This document shows, in pieces, positions 9,943-19,688 of a DNA stretch of 64,000 nt. Position 1 is the stretch's first letter. Each line of letters begins with the position of its first letter. A program made the position numbers and the translations under genes. The notes under the pieces were generated by a model. It saw only the letters and a program-made list of their open reading frames with translations. It had not been told where the DNA came from and made no database searches. Source of the stretch: Steroidobacter sp. (lineage in GTDB: Bacteria; Pseudomonadota; Gammaproteobacteria; Steroidobacterales; Steroidobacteraceae); NCBI GenBank assembly GCA_025929585.1, contig JAICPY010000011.1, positions 1 to 64,000 on the forward strand, written 5' to 3'.

Positions 9943-12900
9943 TCAGAACGTATTGACCTTGACGCCCATGAAGAACGTCACGCCCGCGTAGTCGTAGGTT
10001 GCGGGGAACGTATTACCGTAGCCACCGAAGCCAGCAACGATCGGAGGATCGGTGTCCAAGATGTTATTGGCACCGGCGTAGAGCTCCGCCGTGTCGCCGA
10101 GGTCGTACGTCAGCGAGAGATCGAGATAGTTCTTCACATCGAACTTCGCATTCGTCATCGAGTCTGCAGGCGGCGGAGTGCGACCAGAGGTCCGCGGAAG
10201 CACGATACGGTCGGTCGTCACGCTGTCGATGAACCGATGTCTGAGGCTCACGCCCAGCGCTCCGGTCGTCCAAGTCAAACGCGTAACGCCCTTGTATTCC
10301 GGAATCGGCTCACCGCAGATGGTGCCATAAGCTCCCACACAACGATTCTTGTTCTGCGGCTGGGCTTGCATCGGCGTCTCCGTGAACTCATCGGTGTAGG
10401 TCCACGCCGTGCTGACGTCGAAGCGGCTGCCGCCCGCACCCCCAATGCCACCCCAATCCACATCCCATCCATAACGCACCTGCAAATCGATGCCTGAGGT
10501 CTCCAACGCGCCGATGTTCGCCTGCAATACATCCAGCGAATAGGGGACCGTGATCGAACCGGTTGCCGGATTGCGCCGGATAGCGCGGCAGAAATCGCTG
10601 GTCGCATCTTGGATCGTGAAGTAACACAGGTTAAGGGTGCTCTCTGCACCGCCACCGAGCTGGTCGATCGCGCCATCCAGGGTGATGTCGAAATAATCTA
10701 GGGTTACCGCTAGGTGCGGAATGAATCCCGGCGTGAGCACCACACCGAAGGTGCGTGTATCCGAACGCTCTTCCTCGAGGTTCGGATTACCACCAGAGCG
10801 GTTTGGAATGATGGCATCCGGCTGTACACCATCAGTAAACACTGACGTTGCCGGCACCCCGGTAGCGATACACAGCTGCCGCACAGCATCTGACTGGTTC
10901 GTCGTATTGCGGCTGGAGCAAGGATCGGTGAGCCCGGAGAAGTTCAGCTGCAAACCGCCGTACAGATCACCGATGTTGGGCGCGCGGATCGCGCGTTGGA
11001 ACTGCCCACGGAACGCGACAGACTCGTTGAGCCGCCAGTCGAGACCGTATAGATAAGTCGACACTCTGCCGACGCCTTCGAGGTCGTAGTCGGAACTACG
11101 GAAAGCACCGTTGGCAGTCAGGTTCTGCACGAAGGGCAGACCGGTGAGCAAGGGCACGCGCACTTCGCTGAAGATCTCCTTCACCGTGACGTCACCGGCA
11201 GTCGGCAGACCAGGGTTGAATCCAACCACATCACCCGAACGCAGGTATTCATCCGGAATGTATTCCGCCTCGGCAGTGCGCCACTCGACGCCCACCGAGA
11301 AGCCCACTGCCCCAGCCGGCAAATCGAAAGCTTCGCCGCCTAATGTAGCGGAGGCGACCTGCTGCTCCGCATTCGTCACGTTGGTTGCATTGATCTTGAT
11401 GCCATTCACGGCTGCTTCGGAAAGGTTCTGCCCGAAGACATTTGCCAGTGGTGCGTTACCTCCGCTGGAGAGCAACGCTGCCGCATAGCGACTGCGCGAA
11501 GCGGCGCCTTCCTGACGGCTGGAGTCTTCGGAGCGAGCGAAGGAGTAGTAGACGTCATACGACAAGTTACGCAGGAACTTGTCCGAAACATCGCCAAGAT
11601 CACCCTTCACACCCAACGCGGTTCGCCAAACGTTGTGGTCATCGATGTTGTGCCGGAAAGGCAGTTCCACCAAGCGTCGCCCTGCGGTGAGAATTGCCAA
11701 CCCATCGTTTGGAGTGGTTGAGTAGGTGAGCTGCCCCTGCTGTATGGTCCTAGGTCCGGTTTCAGCGGCATCGAGCGCGACCAATAACGCCTGCATCTGC
11801 TCGTCGAGATACGGGTTGTCTACGTTGAACAGGAAGTCCCCGCCGATGTTCGCCTGCGTGAGCTGCTGATCGACTCGGTTATTGCTGAAGTGAAACTCCA
11901 TATAACCAGTGGCCTGGGGCGCAAAGTCGTAGTGCGTGAATGCGTTGAGCATCCAGCGTTCTTGCGGCACTTGCAGGTAGTTGTGTTGCGTTAGGTTGAA
12001 GTCATCCGCTGGGCGTTGCGCCAACCGTTGCGTCGTGCCGGCATCATCGAACGTGAAACCGGTATCGCCCATTCCGTCGAGCCCGGCAGCCTCAAGCTGA
12101 GCCTGTGTCGCGGCCCGCTGATCGGGTGTCAGGGCGAAGCGGCCATTGGGAATATCACCACTGCCAGAGAAGACGAAGCCCATCCTGCCGCCCGACGCTG
12201 CGCAATCGGCGGCACTCGATCCATTGGCGATGCCGATCATGCTGTCGCTCCACGATTCCGGCGTAACGCAGCCCTCGCCGTATGGTAGTTCTGCCCAATC
12301 GCCGCGCTCCGCACGCGTGAATCCTTCGCGCTTGTAATAGTTCAGGGATACGACGGCGTTGCCGCGGCCGTCTCCGAAGTTACCGCCCACGGTGAGGTCA
12401 GCGCTGTAGGTTGGCGTGCTGGTGGCGCTGTCAAACCCATACTGCCCGCCGACTTCGACGCCTTCGAAGTCGTCTTTCATGATGAAGTTGACGACGCCGG
12501 TGATGGCATCGGAGCCGTACACTGCAGATGAGCCGCCCGTCACTACTTCGGTGCGTTCAATCAACGCCGTTGGGATGGTGTTGAGGTCGGTCACCTGTTC
12601 CGGGCCGAAGATGGCGAAACGTCGCCCGTTCACCAGCGTCAAGCTGCGGGTCGGACCGAATCCACGGAGGTTGACATAGGACGCGCCGGCCGCAGAGCCG
12701 GCGGGAACCGTGTTCGCAGTCGCACCACCATTGGTTGCAGAGACGAACTGCGGTTGCTCGTTCAGCACCTCGTCGATACTCAACGCGCCCGACAGTGTTA
12801 TTTCCTCAGAACTGATGACAGCGAGCGGCGTCGACGCATCCGTGATGTCTCGTTGGATGCGCGAACCTGTGACGACGACCGTCTCGACCTCGGTACTTTG

Positions 12901-13002
12901 CGGGACTGCTTGCGCTTGGGCCTGCGCGCTAAAGGCCGACACGAGCGCCGAACCAGCCACCATCCCCATAGTGCTCAAACGATGAACACGAATCTTCTTC
13001 AT
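9943..13002 (-). CDS. TonB-dependent outer-membrane receptor
   Basis: This 1019-residue outer-membrane receptor takes up an unidentified substrate using TonB energy. A signal peptide (about 1-32, ending AQAQA) is followed by the TonB-box-like ETVVVTGSRI, a plug domain (about 50-175, with LRGFGPTRSLTLVNGRR and ending in SDAITGVVNFIMK), and a 22-strand barrel ending in the terminal Phe typical of outer-membrane proteins. There is no N-terminal STN signalling domain. The family branch is common in Sphingomonads, Xanthomonads and relatives and often imports carbohydrates or plant-derived compounds. No substrate enzyme is adjacent. AGAGGA lies 7 nt before the ATG. It is a single-gene unit with its own promoter and terminator. 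Confidence 0.93.
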   Translation of the reverse strand: MKKIRVHRLSTMGMVAGSALVSAFSAQAQAQAVPQSTEVETVVVTGSRIQRDITDASTPLAVISSEEITLSGALSIDEVLNEQPQFVSATNGGATANTVPAGSAAGASYVNLRGFGPTRSLTLVNGRRFAIFGPEQVTDLNTIPTALIERTEVVTGGSSAVYGSDAITGVVNFIMKDDFEGVEVGGQYGFDSATSTPTYSADLTVGGNFGDGRGNAVVSLNYYKREGFTRAERGDWAELPYGEGCVTPESWSDSMIGIANGSSAADCAASGGRMGFVFSGSGDIPNGRFALTPDQRAATQAQLEAAGLDGMGDTGFTFDDAGTTQRLAQRPADDFNLTQHNYLQVPQERWMLNAFTHYDFAPQATGYMEFHFSNNRVDQQLTQANIGGDFLFNVDNPYLDEQMQALLVALDAAETGPRTIQQGQLTYSTTPNDGLAILTAGRRLVELPFRHNIDDHNVWRTALGVKGDLGDVSDKFLRNLSYDVYYSFARSEDSSRQEGAASRSRYAAALLSSGGNAPLANVFGQNLSEAAVNGIKINATNVTNAEQQVASATLGGEAFDLPAGAVGFSVGVEWRTAEAEYIPDEYLRSGDVVGFNPGLPTAGDVTVKEIFSEVRVPLLTGLPFVQNLTANGAFRSSDYDLEGVGRVSTYLYGLDWRLNESVAFRGQFQRAIRAPNIGDLYGGLQLNFSGLTDPCSSRNTTNQSDAVRQLCIATGVPATSVFTDGVQPDAIIPNRSGGNPNLEEERSDTRTFGVVLTPGFIPHLAVTLDYFDITLDGAIDQLGGGAESTLNLCYFTIQDATSDFCRAIRRNPATGSITVPYSLDVLQANIGALETSGIDLQVRYGWDVDWGGIGGAGGSRFDVSTAWTYTDEFTETPMQAQPQNKNRCVGAYGTICGEPIPEYKGVTRLTWTTGALGVSLRHRFIDSVTTDRIVLPRTSGRTPPPADSMTNAKFDVKNYLDLSLTYDLGDTAELYAGANNILDTDPPIVAGFGGYGNTFPATYDYAGVTFFMGVKVNTF

Positions 13003-13169
13003 TATTCGGTCCTCTGCATGTTTCTACGAACTCGCGATTAACCTCTGGCCGGAAGTCTTTCTGCTTCCGAGACCAAATCCCCGGGGGGTGCTGCGAGCGA
13101 GCCCCTCTTCAATCACAAAGCCGCACTAACGATCATGGAGGGCACTGCCTCGACGCTAGTTGAGCAATA

Positions 13170-13199
13170 ATTATCATAGTTGACTGTTCAAATGAACAA
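13170..13199 (-). promoter_or_regulatory. Sigma-70-like promoter of the TonB-dependent receptor with overlapping dyad
   Basis: On the minus strand TTGTTC is separated from GATAAT by 18 nt, a good sigma-70 match, about 165 nt before the receptor ATG. The dyad GTTCA-N2-TGAAC at 13186-13197 overlaps the -35 box and could be a repressor site. It is the only AT-rich island in this GC-rich intergenic region. Confidence 0.55.
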
Positions 13200-13333
13200 G
13201 AATCTTCATGGGTGATTGAAATTGATTGGAATGGGCCGGCGGGCGGGTAACCGCCGTGGTCGATGCAGGTGAGGAAACGGGATGTGTTGTGCGATTCCGG
13301 CGTGCACAACTAGCCATTAGTCGAATGGACTTA

Positions 13334-13360
13334 AAGCATTGCCCCGGACAGGGAATGCTT
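13334..13360 (-). terminator. Hairpin downstream of tadA
   Basis: AAGCATT and AATGCTT pair, extended by CCC/GGG with one unpaired base, around a short loop. It lies 24 nt after the tadA stop on the minus strand and is followed by only a short TTTAA. It may end the guaB-guaA-tadA transcript. Confidence 0.5.
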
Positions 13361-13383
13361 AGCGAAACGTCAGGTGGAGCGTC

Positions 13384-13815
13384 TTAAGCGCGGCGGGCCA
13401 GAAAAAACGCACGCAGCAGGCTGCTGCACTCATCGGCTAGCAGGCCGCTTTCGCAGTGAATCCGATGATTCAACGCGTCATTGCGGACCACGTTGAATAC
13501 GCTTCCAGCCGCACCTGCTCGCGGATCCGTGGCGGCGAACACCATGCGTTTCACACGCGCGTGAACCATTGCTCCGGCGCACATCGCGCAAGGCTCCAGC
13601 GTGACATACAAGGTGGTATCGAGCAGGCGATAGCTTCCCAGCTTTTGCGCTGCCGCTCGCAACGCGACGATTTCCGCGTGAGCTGTGGGGTCCTGAGTGC
13701 TGATTGGACGATTCCATCCCTCTCCCACGATCTCGCCATCCTTGACGATGACCGCCCCCACCGGCACTTCCCCCGCGCGCTCCGCTTCGCGCGCGAGGGA
13801 GAGAGCGTGGGACAT
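13384..13815 (-). CDS. tadA: tRNA-specific adenosine-34 deaminase
   Basis: TadA deaminates A34 of tRNA-Arg(ACG) to inosine. The 143 residues contain the zinc-binding and catalytic motifs AHAEI (His and proton-shuttle Glu) and PCAMC (two Cys). The flanking VPVGAVIV, EGWNRPI and TLYVTLEP follow E. coli TadA closely. The frame stays open to a GTG at 13920, but the extra 35 residues are translated from a heptamer array and its spacer. I therefore take the ATG at 13815. E. coli TadA has about ten residues before the equivalent position, so a start inside the repeat cannot be excluded. The gene lies downstream of guaA. Confidence 0.9.
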   Translation of the reverse strand: MSHALSLAREAERAGEVPVGAVIVKDGEIVGEGWNRPISTQDPTAHAEIVALRAAAQKLGSYRLLDTTLYVTLEPCAMCAGAMVHARVKRMVFAATDPRAGAAGSVFNVVRNDALNHRIHCESGLLADECSSLLRAFFLARRA

Positions 13816-13832
13816 GAAGACAAGGTCAGATG

Positions 13833-13934
13833 GTGACGAGTGACGGGTGAGGGGTGACGGGTCGATCCGAAGAGAATCTACCCCCGCTAGCGCAGACTTA
13901 TCTTCCTCGTCACTCGTCACACGTCACCCGTCAC
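13833..13934. repeat. Inverted heptamer array A1 (GTGACGR)
   Basis: The left arm (13833-13862) is four units, GTGACGA GTGACGG GTGAGGG GTGACGG. The right arm (13907-13934) is the reverse complement type (CGTCACT CGTCACA CGTCACC CGTCAC). The 44-bp centre is unique. It lies between guaA and tadA and provides an in-frame GTG and an N-terminal extension to the tadA frame. Sister copies are at 19599, 35033, 62715 and 63634. Confidence 0.9.
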
Positions 13935-13948
13935 TAAGTGAGCTGCGC

Positions 13949-15574
13949 TCACTCCCACTCAATCGTCGCCGGCGGCTTGCCTGAGATGTCATAGACAACT
14001 CTAGAGATGCCGTGGACTTCGTTGGTGATGCGGCGGCCGACGAGGTCGAGGAATTCGTAAGGTAGACGCGACCAATGAGCAGTCATGAAGTCGATCGTTT
14101 CGACGGCACGCAGTGCGATGACATAGTCATATCGCCGTCCATCGCCCATTACCGCAACGGAGCGCACCGGGAGGAAGACAGCGAATGCCTGGCTGGTGCG
14201 ATCGTATAAATCGTGCTTGCGCAGTTCCTCGATGAAGATTGCATCGGCTTGCCGAAGCAGATCCGCATACTGCTTGGTGACTTCGCCGAGGATGCGGACG
14301 CTGAGGCCGGGACCTGGAAAAGGATGCCGATAGACCATCTCGCGAGGCAATCCCAGCTCGACCCCTAACCTTCGCACTTCGTCTTTGAACAACTCGCGCA
14401 ACGGCTCGAGCAACTTCAGATTCATCTTCTCGGGCAAGCCGCCGACGTTGTGATGACTCTTGATCACATGCGCCTTGCCGGTCTTCGCACCGGCGCTCTC
14501 GATCACATCGGGATAGATCGTGCCCTGAGCAAGCCACCGGATGCCTTCCAGCTTCGACGATTCTTCTTCGAAGACTTCCACGAACAGCCGGCCGATGATC
14601 TTGCGTTTGCGCTCCGGATCCGTCTCACCCTTGAGCGCCGAGAGGAAGCGTTCTTCGGCATTCACGCGAATGACGCGCACACCCATATGTCTGGCGAAGG
14701 TCTCCATCACCTGGTCGCCTTCACGCAAACGTAGCAAGCCATGATCGACGAACACGCAGGTCAGTTGCTCGCCGATCGCCCTGTGTAACAGAGCGCCCAG
14801 GACCGAGGAATCGACGCCGCCGGAAAGTCCGAGCAGAACTCGGTCGTGGCCCACTTGCTCGCGTATGCGAGCGATGGAGTCGGCAATGATGTTGCCTGCG
14901 TCCCAGCGTGCCTCACAACCACAGATCTCGCGCACGAACCTCTCGAGCATCTGCACGCCTTTGAGTGTATGCGTCACTTCGGGATGGAACTGCACCGCGT
15001 AGAAATGCCTGGACTCATCCGCCATTGCAGCCAACGGTACCGAAGTCGTGAAGGCCACTGCGACGAAACCCGGCGGAAGCTGATCCACGCGATCGCCATG
15101 ACTCATCCAAACATCGAACGATGCTCGGCCTTGCTCATCGGTATGGTCCGCTAGGCCTTCGAATAGTCGACAGGGAGCCGATTCGGTGACACGGGCATAA
15201 CCGAACTCGCGATGCATACCGGAGGTCACACGGCCGCCCAACTGTTGGGCCATAGTTTGCATGCCATAGCAAATACCCAACACAGGCACTCCGAGCTCAT
15301 AGACACACGCAGGTGCGACCGGCGGCGTCTCATCGGTGACCGATTCCGGACCGCCGGACAGAATGATGCCCTTCGCGCCGAATGCGCGAACGGCCTCCTC
15401 GCTCATGTCCCAGGGATGAATCTCGCAGTACACACCGCTCTCGCGTACGCGGCGTGCAATCAATTGTGTGTACTGAGCACCGAAGTCGAGGATCAGGATT
15501 CGATGCGCATGAATGTCGGGCGGGTGCAGGAGCGTGGCAGAAGCGGACGGGTGAACAGCGGACTGAGCGTTCAA
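13949..15574 (-). CDS. guaA: GMP synthase (glutamine-hydrolysing)
   Basis: GuaA converts XMP to GMP with glutamine and ATP. The 541-residue protein has an N-terminal class-I glutamine amidotransferase domain. Its Cys nucleophile is in GICYGMQ and the His/Glu pair in QFHPEVTHT. An ATP-pyrophosphatase domain follows with the [10 protein letters not shown]-loop near residue 240, and then the C-terminal dimerisation domain ending in the conserved TIEWE. It follows guaB on the same strand, as in E. coli, but heptamer element C1 lies between them. Confidence 0.97.
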   Translation of the reverse strand: MNAQSAVHPSASATLLHPPDIHAHRILILDFGAQYTQLIARRVRESGVYCEIHPWDMSEEAVRAFGAKGIILSGGPESVTDETPPVAPACVYELGVPVLGICYGMQTMAQQLGGRVTSGMHREFGYARVTESAPCRLFEGLADHTDEQGRASFDVWMSHGDRVDQLPPGFVAVAFTTSVPLAAMADESRHFYAVQFHPEVTHTLKGVQMLERFVREICGCEARWDAGNIIADSIARIREQVGHDRVLLGLSGGVDSSVLGALLHRAIGEQLTCVFVDHGLLRLREGDQVMETFARHMGVRVIRVNAEERFLSALKGETDPERKRKIIGRLFVEVFEEESSKLEGIRWLAQGTIYPDVIESAGAKTGKAHVIKSHHNVGGLPEKMNLKLLEPLRELFKDEVRRLGVELGLPREMVYRHPFPGPGLSVRILGEVTKQYADLLRQADAIFIEELRKHDLYDRTSQAFAVFLPVRSVAVMGDGRRYDYVIALRAVETIDFMTAHWSRLPYEFLDLVGRRITNEVHGISRVVYDISGKPPATIEWE

Positions 15575-15594
15575 GCAAAAACCTCTCGAGGTTT

Positions 15595-15693
15595 AGTTGT
15601 CAGTTGACAGTTGACGGTTGACAGTTGGCACCAGGATGAGCAGCCATGGAAAGCCGTTCCTGCCCTCAACTGTCAACCGTCAACCCTCAACCC
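15595..15693. repeat. Inverted heptamer array C1 (AGTTGAC)
   Basis: The left arm (15595-15628) reads AGTTGTC AGTTGAC AGTTGAC GGTTGAC AGTTGG. The right arm (15666-15693) is CTCAACTGTCAACCGTCAACCCTCAACCC. The 37-bp centre is unrelated to other elements. It fills the gap between guaB (stop 4 nt away) and guaA. A one-armed relative is at 52160-52187 and a degraded relative at 31963-32037. Confidence 0.9.
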
Positions 15694-15696
15694 ATT

Positions 15697-17163
15697 TCAT
15701 CCCACTCGATAATTCGGCGCTTCTTTGGTAATCGTGACGTCGTGGACGTGACTTTCACGCACGCCGGCATTGGTGATGCGAACGAACGACGGACGTGTGC
15801 GCATCTCATCGATCGTGCGGCTCCCGGTATAGCCCATCGCCGCTCTCAATCCGCCCGCGAGCTGATGCAGGATGGCAACGACGGATCCTTTATAGGGAAC
15901 ACGTCCTTCTACGCCCTCGGGCACCAGCTTCTCGAGCTCCTCGGTGGCATCTTGGAAATAGCGGTCTTTCGATCCGTGGGCTTGAGCCATCGCACCGAGC
16001 GAGCCCATACCACGATACGACTTGTATGAAGCGCCCTGATAAAGCTCCACCTCGCCGGGCGACTCTTCGGTGCCTGCAAACACTCCGCCCATCATCACGC
16101 AATTCGCGCCGGCAACGATGGCCTTAGCAATGTCTCCAGAGAAACGAATGCCGCCATCGGCAATCAGCGGAATGCCGGTCCCCTTGAGTGCCGCCGATAC
16201 ATTGGCAACTGCGGTGATCTGCGGCACGCCTACGCCTGCAACCACTCGCGTCGTGCAGATCGATCCAGGACCAATGCCGACTTTCACTCCATCGGCTCCC
16301 GCTTCGACCATTGCGCGCGCGGCTTCGGCAGTGACGAGATTGCCGCCGATGACCTGCTGCTCCGGCCAGGTCGATTTGATCTTGCGAATCATCTGCAAGA
16401 CATTGATCGAATGTCCGTGCGCCGTGTCCACCACGATGACGTCGACGCGTGCATCGCGCAGTGCTTCGACACGCTTCAATGTGTCTGCACCGGTACCGAC
16501 GGCAGCACCGACTCGCAGAGCGCCACGTTCGTCCTTCGCTGCGCGGGGAAACTCGGTGGCTTTCTGGAAGTCCTTGACCGTGATCATGCCTTTGAGATTG
16601 AAGTTATCATCGACAACGAGCACTTTTTCGATGCGATGCTTGTGCAGCAGCGCGAGCACTTCGTCCTTGGGTGCGTTTTCGCGAACGGTGATCAACTGAT
16701 CTTGCGGCGTCATGACGGTGGATACCGGTGCATCCAACTTCGTTTCAAAACGCAGATCACGATGGGTAACGATGCCGACTGCTTTGGAGCCAACGACGAC
16801 CGGTACACCGGAGATGTTCTTCGCACGGGTCAGCTCGAGAACTTCGCGAATCGTCTTCTCGGGGGCGATCGTGATGGGATCGTGGATCACGCCGCTTTCG
16901 AATTTTTTCACGCGATGAACTTCGCGTGCCTGAGCTTCGATGCTCATGTTCTTGTGGATGATGCCGATGCCGCCTTCTTGTGCCATCGTGATCGCGAGGC
17001 GTGCTTCCGTGACAGTGTCCATAGCCGCGGAGATGACGGGCAGATTCAGTCGAATCGTACGCGTAAGCTGAGTGCTCAAATCCGCATCGCGCGGAAGAAA
17101 GTCCGAATACGCCGGGACTAGGAGCACATCGTCGAAGGTGAGTGCTTCCTCGAGAATACGCAT
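15697..17163 (-). CDS. guaB: Inosine-5'-monophosphate dehydrogenase
   Basis: GuaB oxidises IMP to XMP with NAD+, the committed step to guanine nucleotides. The 488-residue TIM barrel carries two inserted CBS domains (about residues 93-205). The catalytic Cys is in GPGSICTTR near residue 305, and the flap Arg lies in the GMGSLGAM...SKDRY region. Length and motifs match bacterial IMPDH. It is the first gene of guaB-guaA-tadA; xseA is divergent 172 bp upstream. Confidence 0.97.
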   Translation of the reverse strand: MRILEEALTFDDVLLVPAYSDFLPRDADLSTQLTRTIRLNLPVISAAMDTVTEARLAITMAQEGGIGIIHKNMSIEAQAREVHRVKKFESGVIHDPITIAPEKTIREVLELTRAKNISGVPVVVGSKAVGIVTHRDLRFETKLDAPVSTVMTPQDQLITVRENAPKDEVLALLHKHRIEKVLVVDDNFNLKGMITVKDFQKATEFPRAAKDERGALRVGAAVGTGADTLKRVEALRDARVDVIVVDTAHGHSINVLQMIRKIKSTWPEQQVIGGNLVTAEAARAMVEAGADGVKVGIGPGSICTTRVVAGVGVPQITAVANVSAALKGTGIPLIADGGIRFSGDIAKAIVAGANCVMMGGVFAGTEESPGEVELYQGASYKSYRGMGSLGAMAQAHGSKDRYFQDATEELEKLVPEGVEGRVPYKGSVVAILHQLAGGLRAAMGYTGSRTIDEMRTRPSFVRITNAGVRESHVHDVTITKEAPNYRVG

Positions 17164-17335
17164 GATAGAGCCACGTTTATCGATGAAAGCGCGCCATTGT
17201 ACGCGGCGCAGCGCTCAGAGGCCAGCAGCGATCGTCGCGCTGGAGGGTGCAGGCCAGCCATTTGCACGGCCAGTCCATCATCCGGCCCTGCCGATTTCGC
17301 CCCACTGAGCGCCCGCTAGGCGGTAGCCTATCTTC
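17164..17335. promoter_or_regulatory. Divergent guaB / xseA promoter region
   Basis: This 172-bp GC-rich gap must hold both promoters. I cannot mark a convincing -35/-10 pair or a PurR-like palindrome by eye. Confidence 0.3.
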
Positions 17336-18781
17336 ATGACCGATCTATTTTCCGGCCTGTCGCCCCTACCACCACCCGCGCCAGCCGTTCCCGAACGCGA
17401 GGTGTACACGCCTTCGCGGCTGAACCGTGAAGCCCGCATCCTGCTCGAAAGAGGCTTGCCGGCGCTGTGGATCGAGGGCGAGCTGTCGAATCTCTCGCGC
17501 CCTTCCTCAGGCCATTGGTACTTCTCGCTCAAGGACGAGAGCGCCCAACTGCGCTGCGCAATGTTTCGACAGCGCAATATCCTGGCGAAATTCACCCCGA
17601 AGGACGGCATGCACGTCTTGGCCAGGGGCCGCGTGAGCCTTTACGAAGCTCGAGGCGATTATCAGTTCATCCTGGATCACATCGAGGAAGCGGGCGAAGG
17701 AGCACTGCGCCGCCGTTTCGAGGTTCTCAAGGCCAAGCTAGCGGCAGAGGGCCTATTTGCCCCCGAACGCAAACGCCCCCTACCCCGCTTGCCTCGCCGC
17801 ATCGGTGTGATCACTTCACCGACCGGCGCCGCGATCCGAGACGTGCTGCAGATCCTGAAACGGCGTTTTTGCACGATTCCCATCCTGATCTACCCCGTAC
17901 AAGTGCAAGGAGCCGCGGCAGCGCCTCAAATCGCAGCCGCGATCCGGCTGGCGTCGGCTCGAGCCGAATGCGACGTTCTGATCGTGGCGCGCGGGGGAGG
18001 ATCGTTGGAGGATCTATGGGCCTTCAATGAAGAGATCGTCGCAAGAGCCATATTCGAGTGCTCGATTCCGATCGTAAGCGGCGTCGGGCATGAGGTCGAT
18101 TTCACGATCGCAGATTTCGTCGCCGATCAGCGAGCCCCTACTCCGTCCGGCGCAGCGGAGCTCGTCGCCCCGGATTGTGGCGAATGGTCGCGCAATCTCG
18201 CGCACGTTACGAGACGATTGATGAGCGTCGTAGAACGCTCGCTCCGGCGTCGAATCGAACGCTTCGGGTGGTTGGAGCGCCGGCTTGCCCAGCGGCATCC
18301 TGGAATCGAGCTGCGTCAACGTGCGCAGCGCCTCGATGATGTCGAACAGCGGATGCTTCGCATCGTTAGGCACACCATTTCATCGCACCGAAGCGAAGTT
18401 CGCAGACTCGCCGCGCATTTGCGTCAGCACTCACCCGCATTGCGAGTTGCCGCCGCGCAAGGCCGGCTCGCGGTCGCACGCGGGGCATTGAGGCGCTCGG
18501 CGACCGCAAATGTGGAACGTCTGCGTGGCCGACTGGCCGTCGTCGCCGGAATGCTCGATACCATCAGTCCGCTCGCAACTCTGCAACGAGGTTACGCGAT
18601 TGTGTCCGATGAACGCGGGCGCGTGCTTACCGCCAGCGAGAAAGTAAAGCCCGGTCAACGCATTCGTGCGCGGCTTGCAAAGGGTGAGATCCAAGCACGT
18701 GTCGAATCCGTTCAAGATTCAGATAATCCCAATCTAGAGCTGCCCATAAACGATCCGTCCGATCCTCGAGGTCAGAATTGA
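17336..18781 (+). CDS. xseA: Exodeoxyribonuclease VII large subunit
   Basis: XseA is the large subunit of the single-strand-specific nuclease ExoVII. The 481-residue protein has an N-terminal OB fold (LWIEGELSNLSRPSSGHWYF, about residues 40-65), a catalytic core with GVITSPTGAAIRD and ARGGGSLEDLWAFNEE, and a long coiled-coil C-terminal part. It is slightly longer than the 456-residue E. coli enzyme. The ATG at 17336 opens the family-like N-terminus. Its TGA overlaps the TTG start of the next gene. No xseB is visible in the window. Confidence 0.95.
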   Translation: MTDLFSGLSPLPPPAPAVPEREVYTPSRLNREARILLERGLPALWIEGELSNLSRPSSGHWYFSLKDESAQLRCAMFRQRNILAKFTPKDGMHVLARGRVSLYEARGDYQFILDHIEEAGEGALRRRFEVLKAKLAAEGLFAPERKRPLPRLPRRIGVITSPTGAAIRDVLQILKRRFCTIPILIYPVQVQGAAAAPQIAAAIRLASARAECDVLIVARGGGSLEDLWAFNEEIVARAIFECSIPIVSGVGHEVDFTIADFVADQRAPTPSGAAELVAPDCGEWSRNLAHVTRRLMSVVERSLRRRIERFGWLERRLAQRHPGIELRQRAQRLDDVEQRMLRIVRHTISSHRSEVRRLAAHLRQHSPALRVAAAQGRLAVARGALRRSATANVERLRGRLAVVAGMLDTISPLATLQRGYAIVSDERGRVLTASEKVKPGQRIRARLAKGEIQARVESVQDSDNPNLELPINDPSDPRGQN

Positions 18782-19602
18782 ATTCAATGAGACTGCGCCA
18801 AGTTCTGTTAGCGGCTCTGTTCGCACTGTGGTCCATCGCAAGCTTGGCGCTCCCACGCGAAAGCCGAGTACCTGGCGGCATCGCGATCATCTCTATTCCT
18901 GGCGGCGTGCAGGCGCCCACTGCGATGTTGAACGATCGACGAGCGGCAGTGATCAAGTCGGAAAAAGGTTGGGTCGCGATCGTCGGCATACCGCTCGGTA
19001 TGGAGCCTGGCGAACACCAGGTGAAAGTGAATACTGGCACTAAGATCGTAGAGGTTCCTTTTCGAGTGACCGAAAAGAACTATCGAACGCAGCATCTCAC
19101 GATCAAGAATCAACGCCAGGTCAGCCCCAACCCTGAAGACCTGAAGAGAATAGCGAGCGAACGCGAGCGCTCCGATGCCGCGTTAGCATTGTTTACCGAG
19201 CTCAGCACGCCAGCACTCACGCTTTCCACACCGGTTCCCGGACCGAAGTCCGATTCGTTCGGTTCGCGCCGCTTCTTCAACGGACAACCGCGCAAACCTC
19301 ATTCGGGAATGGACATCGCTGCGCCGAAAGGCACGCCGATTCGCTCGCCCGCTTCCGGCACCGTGGTGGAAGCCGACAACTTTTTCTTCAACGGCAATAC
19401 CGTCTTCATCGACCACGGTTTTGGACTCGTGACGATGTACTGTCACCTCGATCGCATCGACGTGAAAATCGGCGACCAACTCGCCGCCAACCAAACCATC
19501 GGCACAGTCGGTGCCACCGGGCGCGTCACCGGCCCGCATCTGCACTGGGGGGTATCGTTGAATGGGGCGATGGTGGATCCGGCGCTCATGCTGAGCGAGT
19601 GA
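18778..19602 (+). CDS. M23-family zinc metallopeptidase, exported (murein endopeptidase-like)
   Basis: This 274-residue protein has a signal peptide (about 1-26), an uncharacterised beta-rich N-terminal domain and a C-terminal LytM/M23 peptidase domain. The zinc ligands are in HSGMD and HLHWG, and the catalytic His in MYCHLD. All metal and catalytic residues are present, so it should cleave peptidoglycan cross-links, unlike the inactive EnvC/NlpD activators. TTG at 18778 is preferred: GAGG lies 6 nt upstream and the codon overlaps the xseA TGA, a translational coupling. The ATG at 18787 is 15 nt from that site. The stop TGA at 19600 lies inside the first unit of heptamer element A2. Confidence 0.88.
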   Translation: MNSMRLRQVLLAALFALWSIASLALPRESRVPGGIAIISIPGGVQAPTAMLNDRRAAVIKSEKGWVAIVGIPLGMEPGEHQVKVNTGTKIVEVPFRVTEKNYRTQHLTIKNQRQVSPNPEDLKRIASERERSDAALALFTELSTPALTLSTPVPGPKSDSFGSRRFFNGQPRKPHSGMDIAAPKGTPIRSPASGTVVEADNFFFNGNTVFIDHGFGLVTMYCHLDRIDVKIGDQLAANQTIGTVGATGRVTGPHLHWGVSLNGAMVDPALMLSE

Positions 19603-19688
19603 CGGGTAAGGGGTGACGGGTGACGGGTGACGGGCAAGATTGGAACGATCCGTCTCTTGCTCGTCACCCGTCACTCGTCACTCGTCAC
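19599..19688. repeat. Inverted heptamer array A2 (GTGACGR)
   Basis: The left arm (19599-19635) is five units and overlaps the stop codon of the M23 peptidase. The right arm (19661-19688) runs into bioD. The hairpin continues past the arrays, CAAGA pairing with TCTTG around a 13-nt loop. The convergent junction therefore forms one long stem. bioD takes its last residues (VTSDE) and stop from the right arm. Confidence 0.92.

Larger units (their letters stand above)
13003..13383. other. 381-bp intergenic region upstream of the receptor gene
   Basis: This region holds the receptor leader of about 160 nt, its promoter (13170-13199), a GTTCA/TGAAC dyad and, at the tadA end, a hairpin (13334-13360). 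A run CCCCCCGGGG lies in the leader. I see no coding potential and no known riboswitch pattern. Confidence 0.5.

Noticed and set aside
9436-9991. Open frames of 137 and 153 codons on opposite strands beside the receptor gene
   Set aside because: Translations are Arg/Ser-rich without recognisable folds, and they overlap the receptor terminator hairpin.
18787-18789. ATG start for the M23 peptidase
   Set aside because: It is 15 nt from the GAGG site, whereas TTG at 18778 has 6 nt spacing and overlaps the xseA stop.
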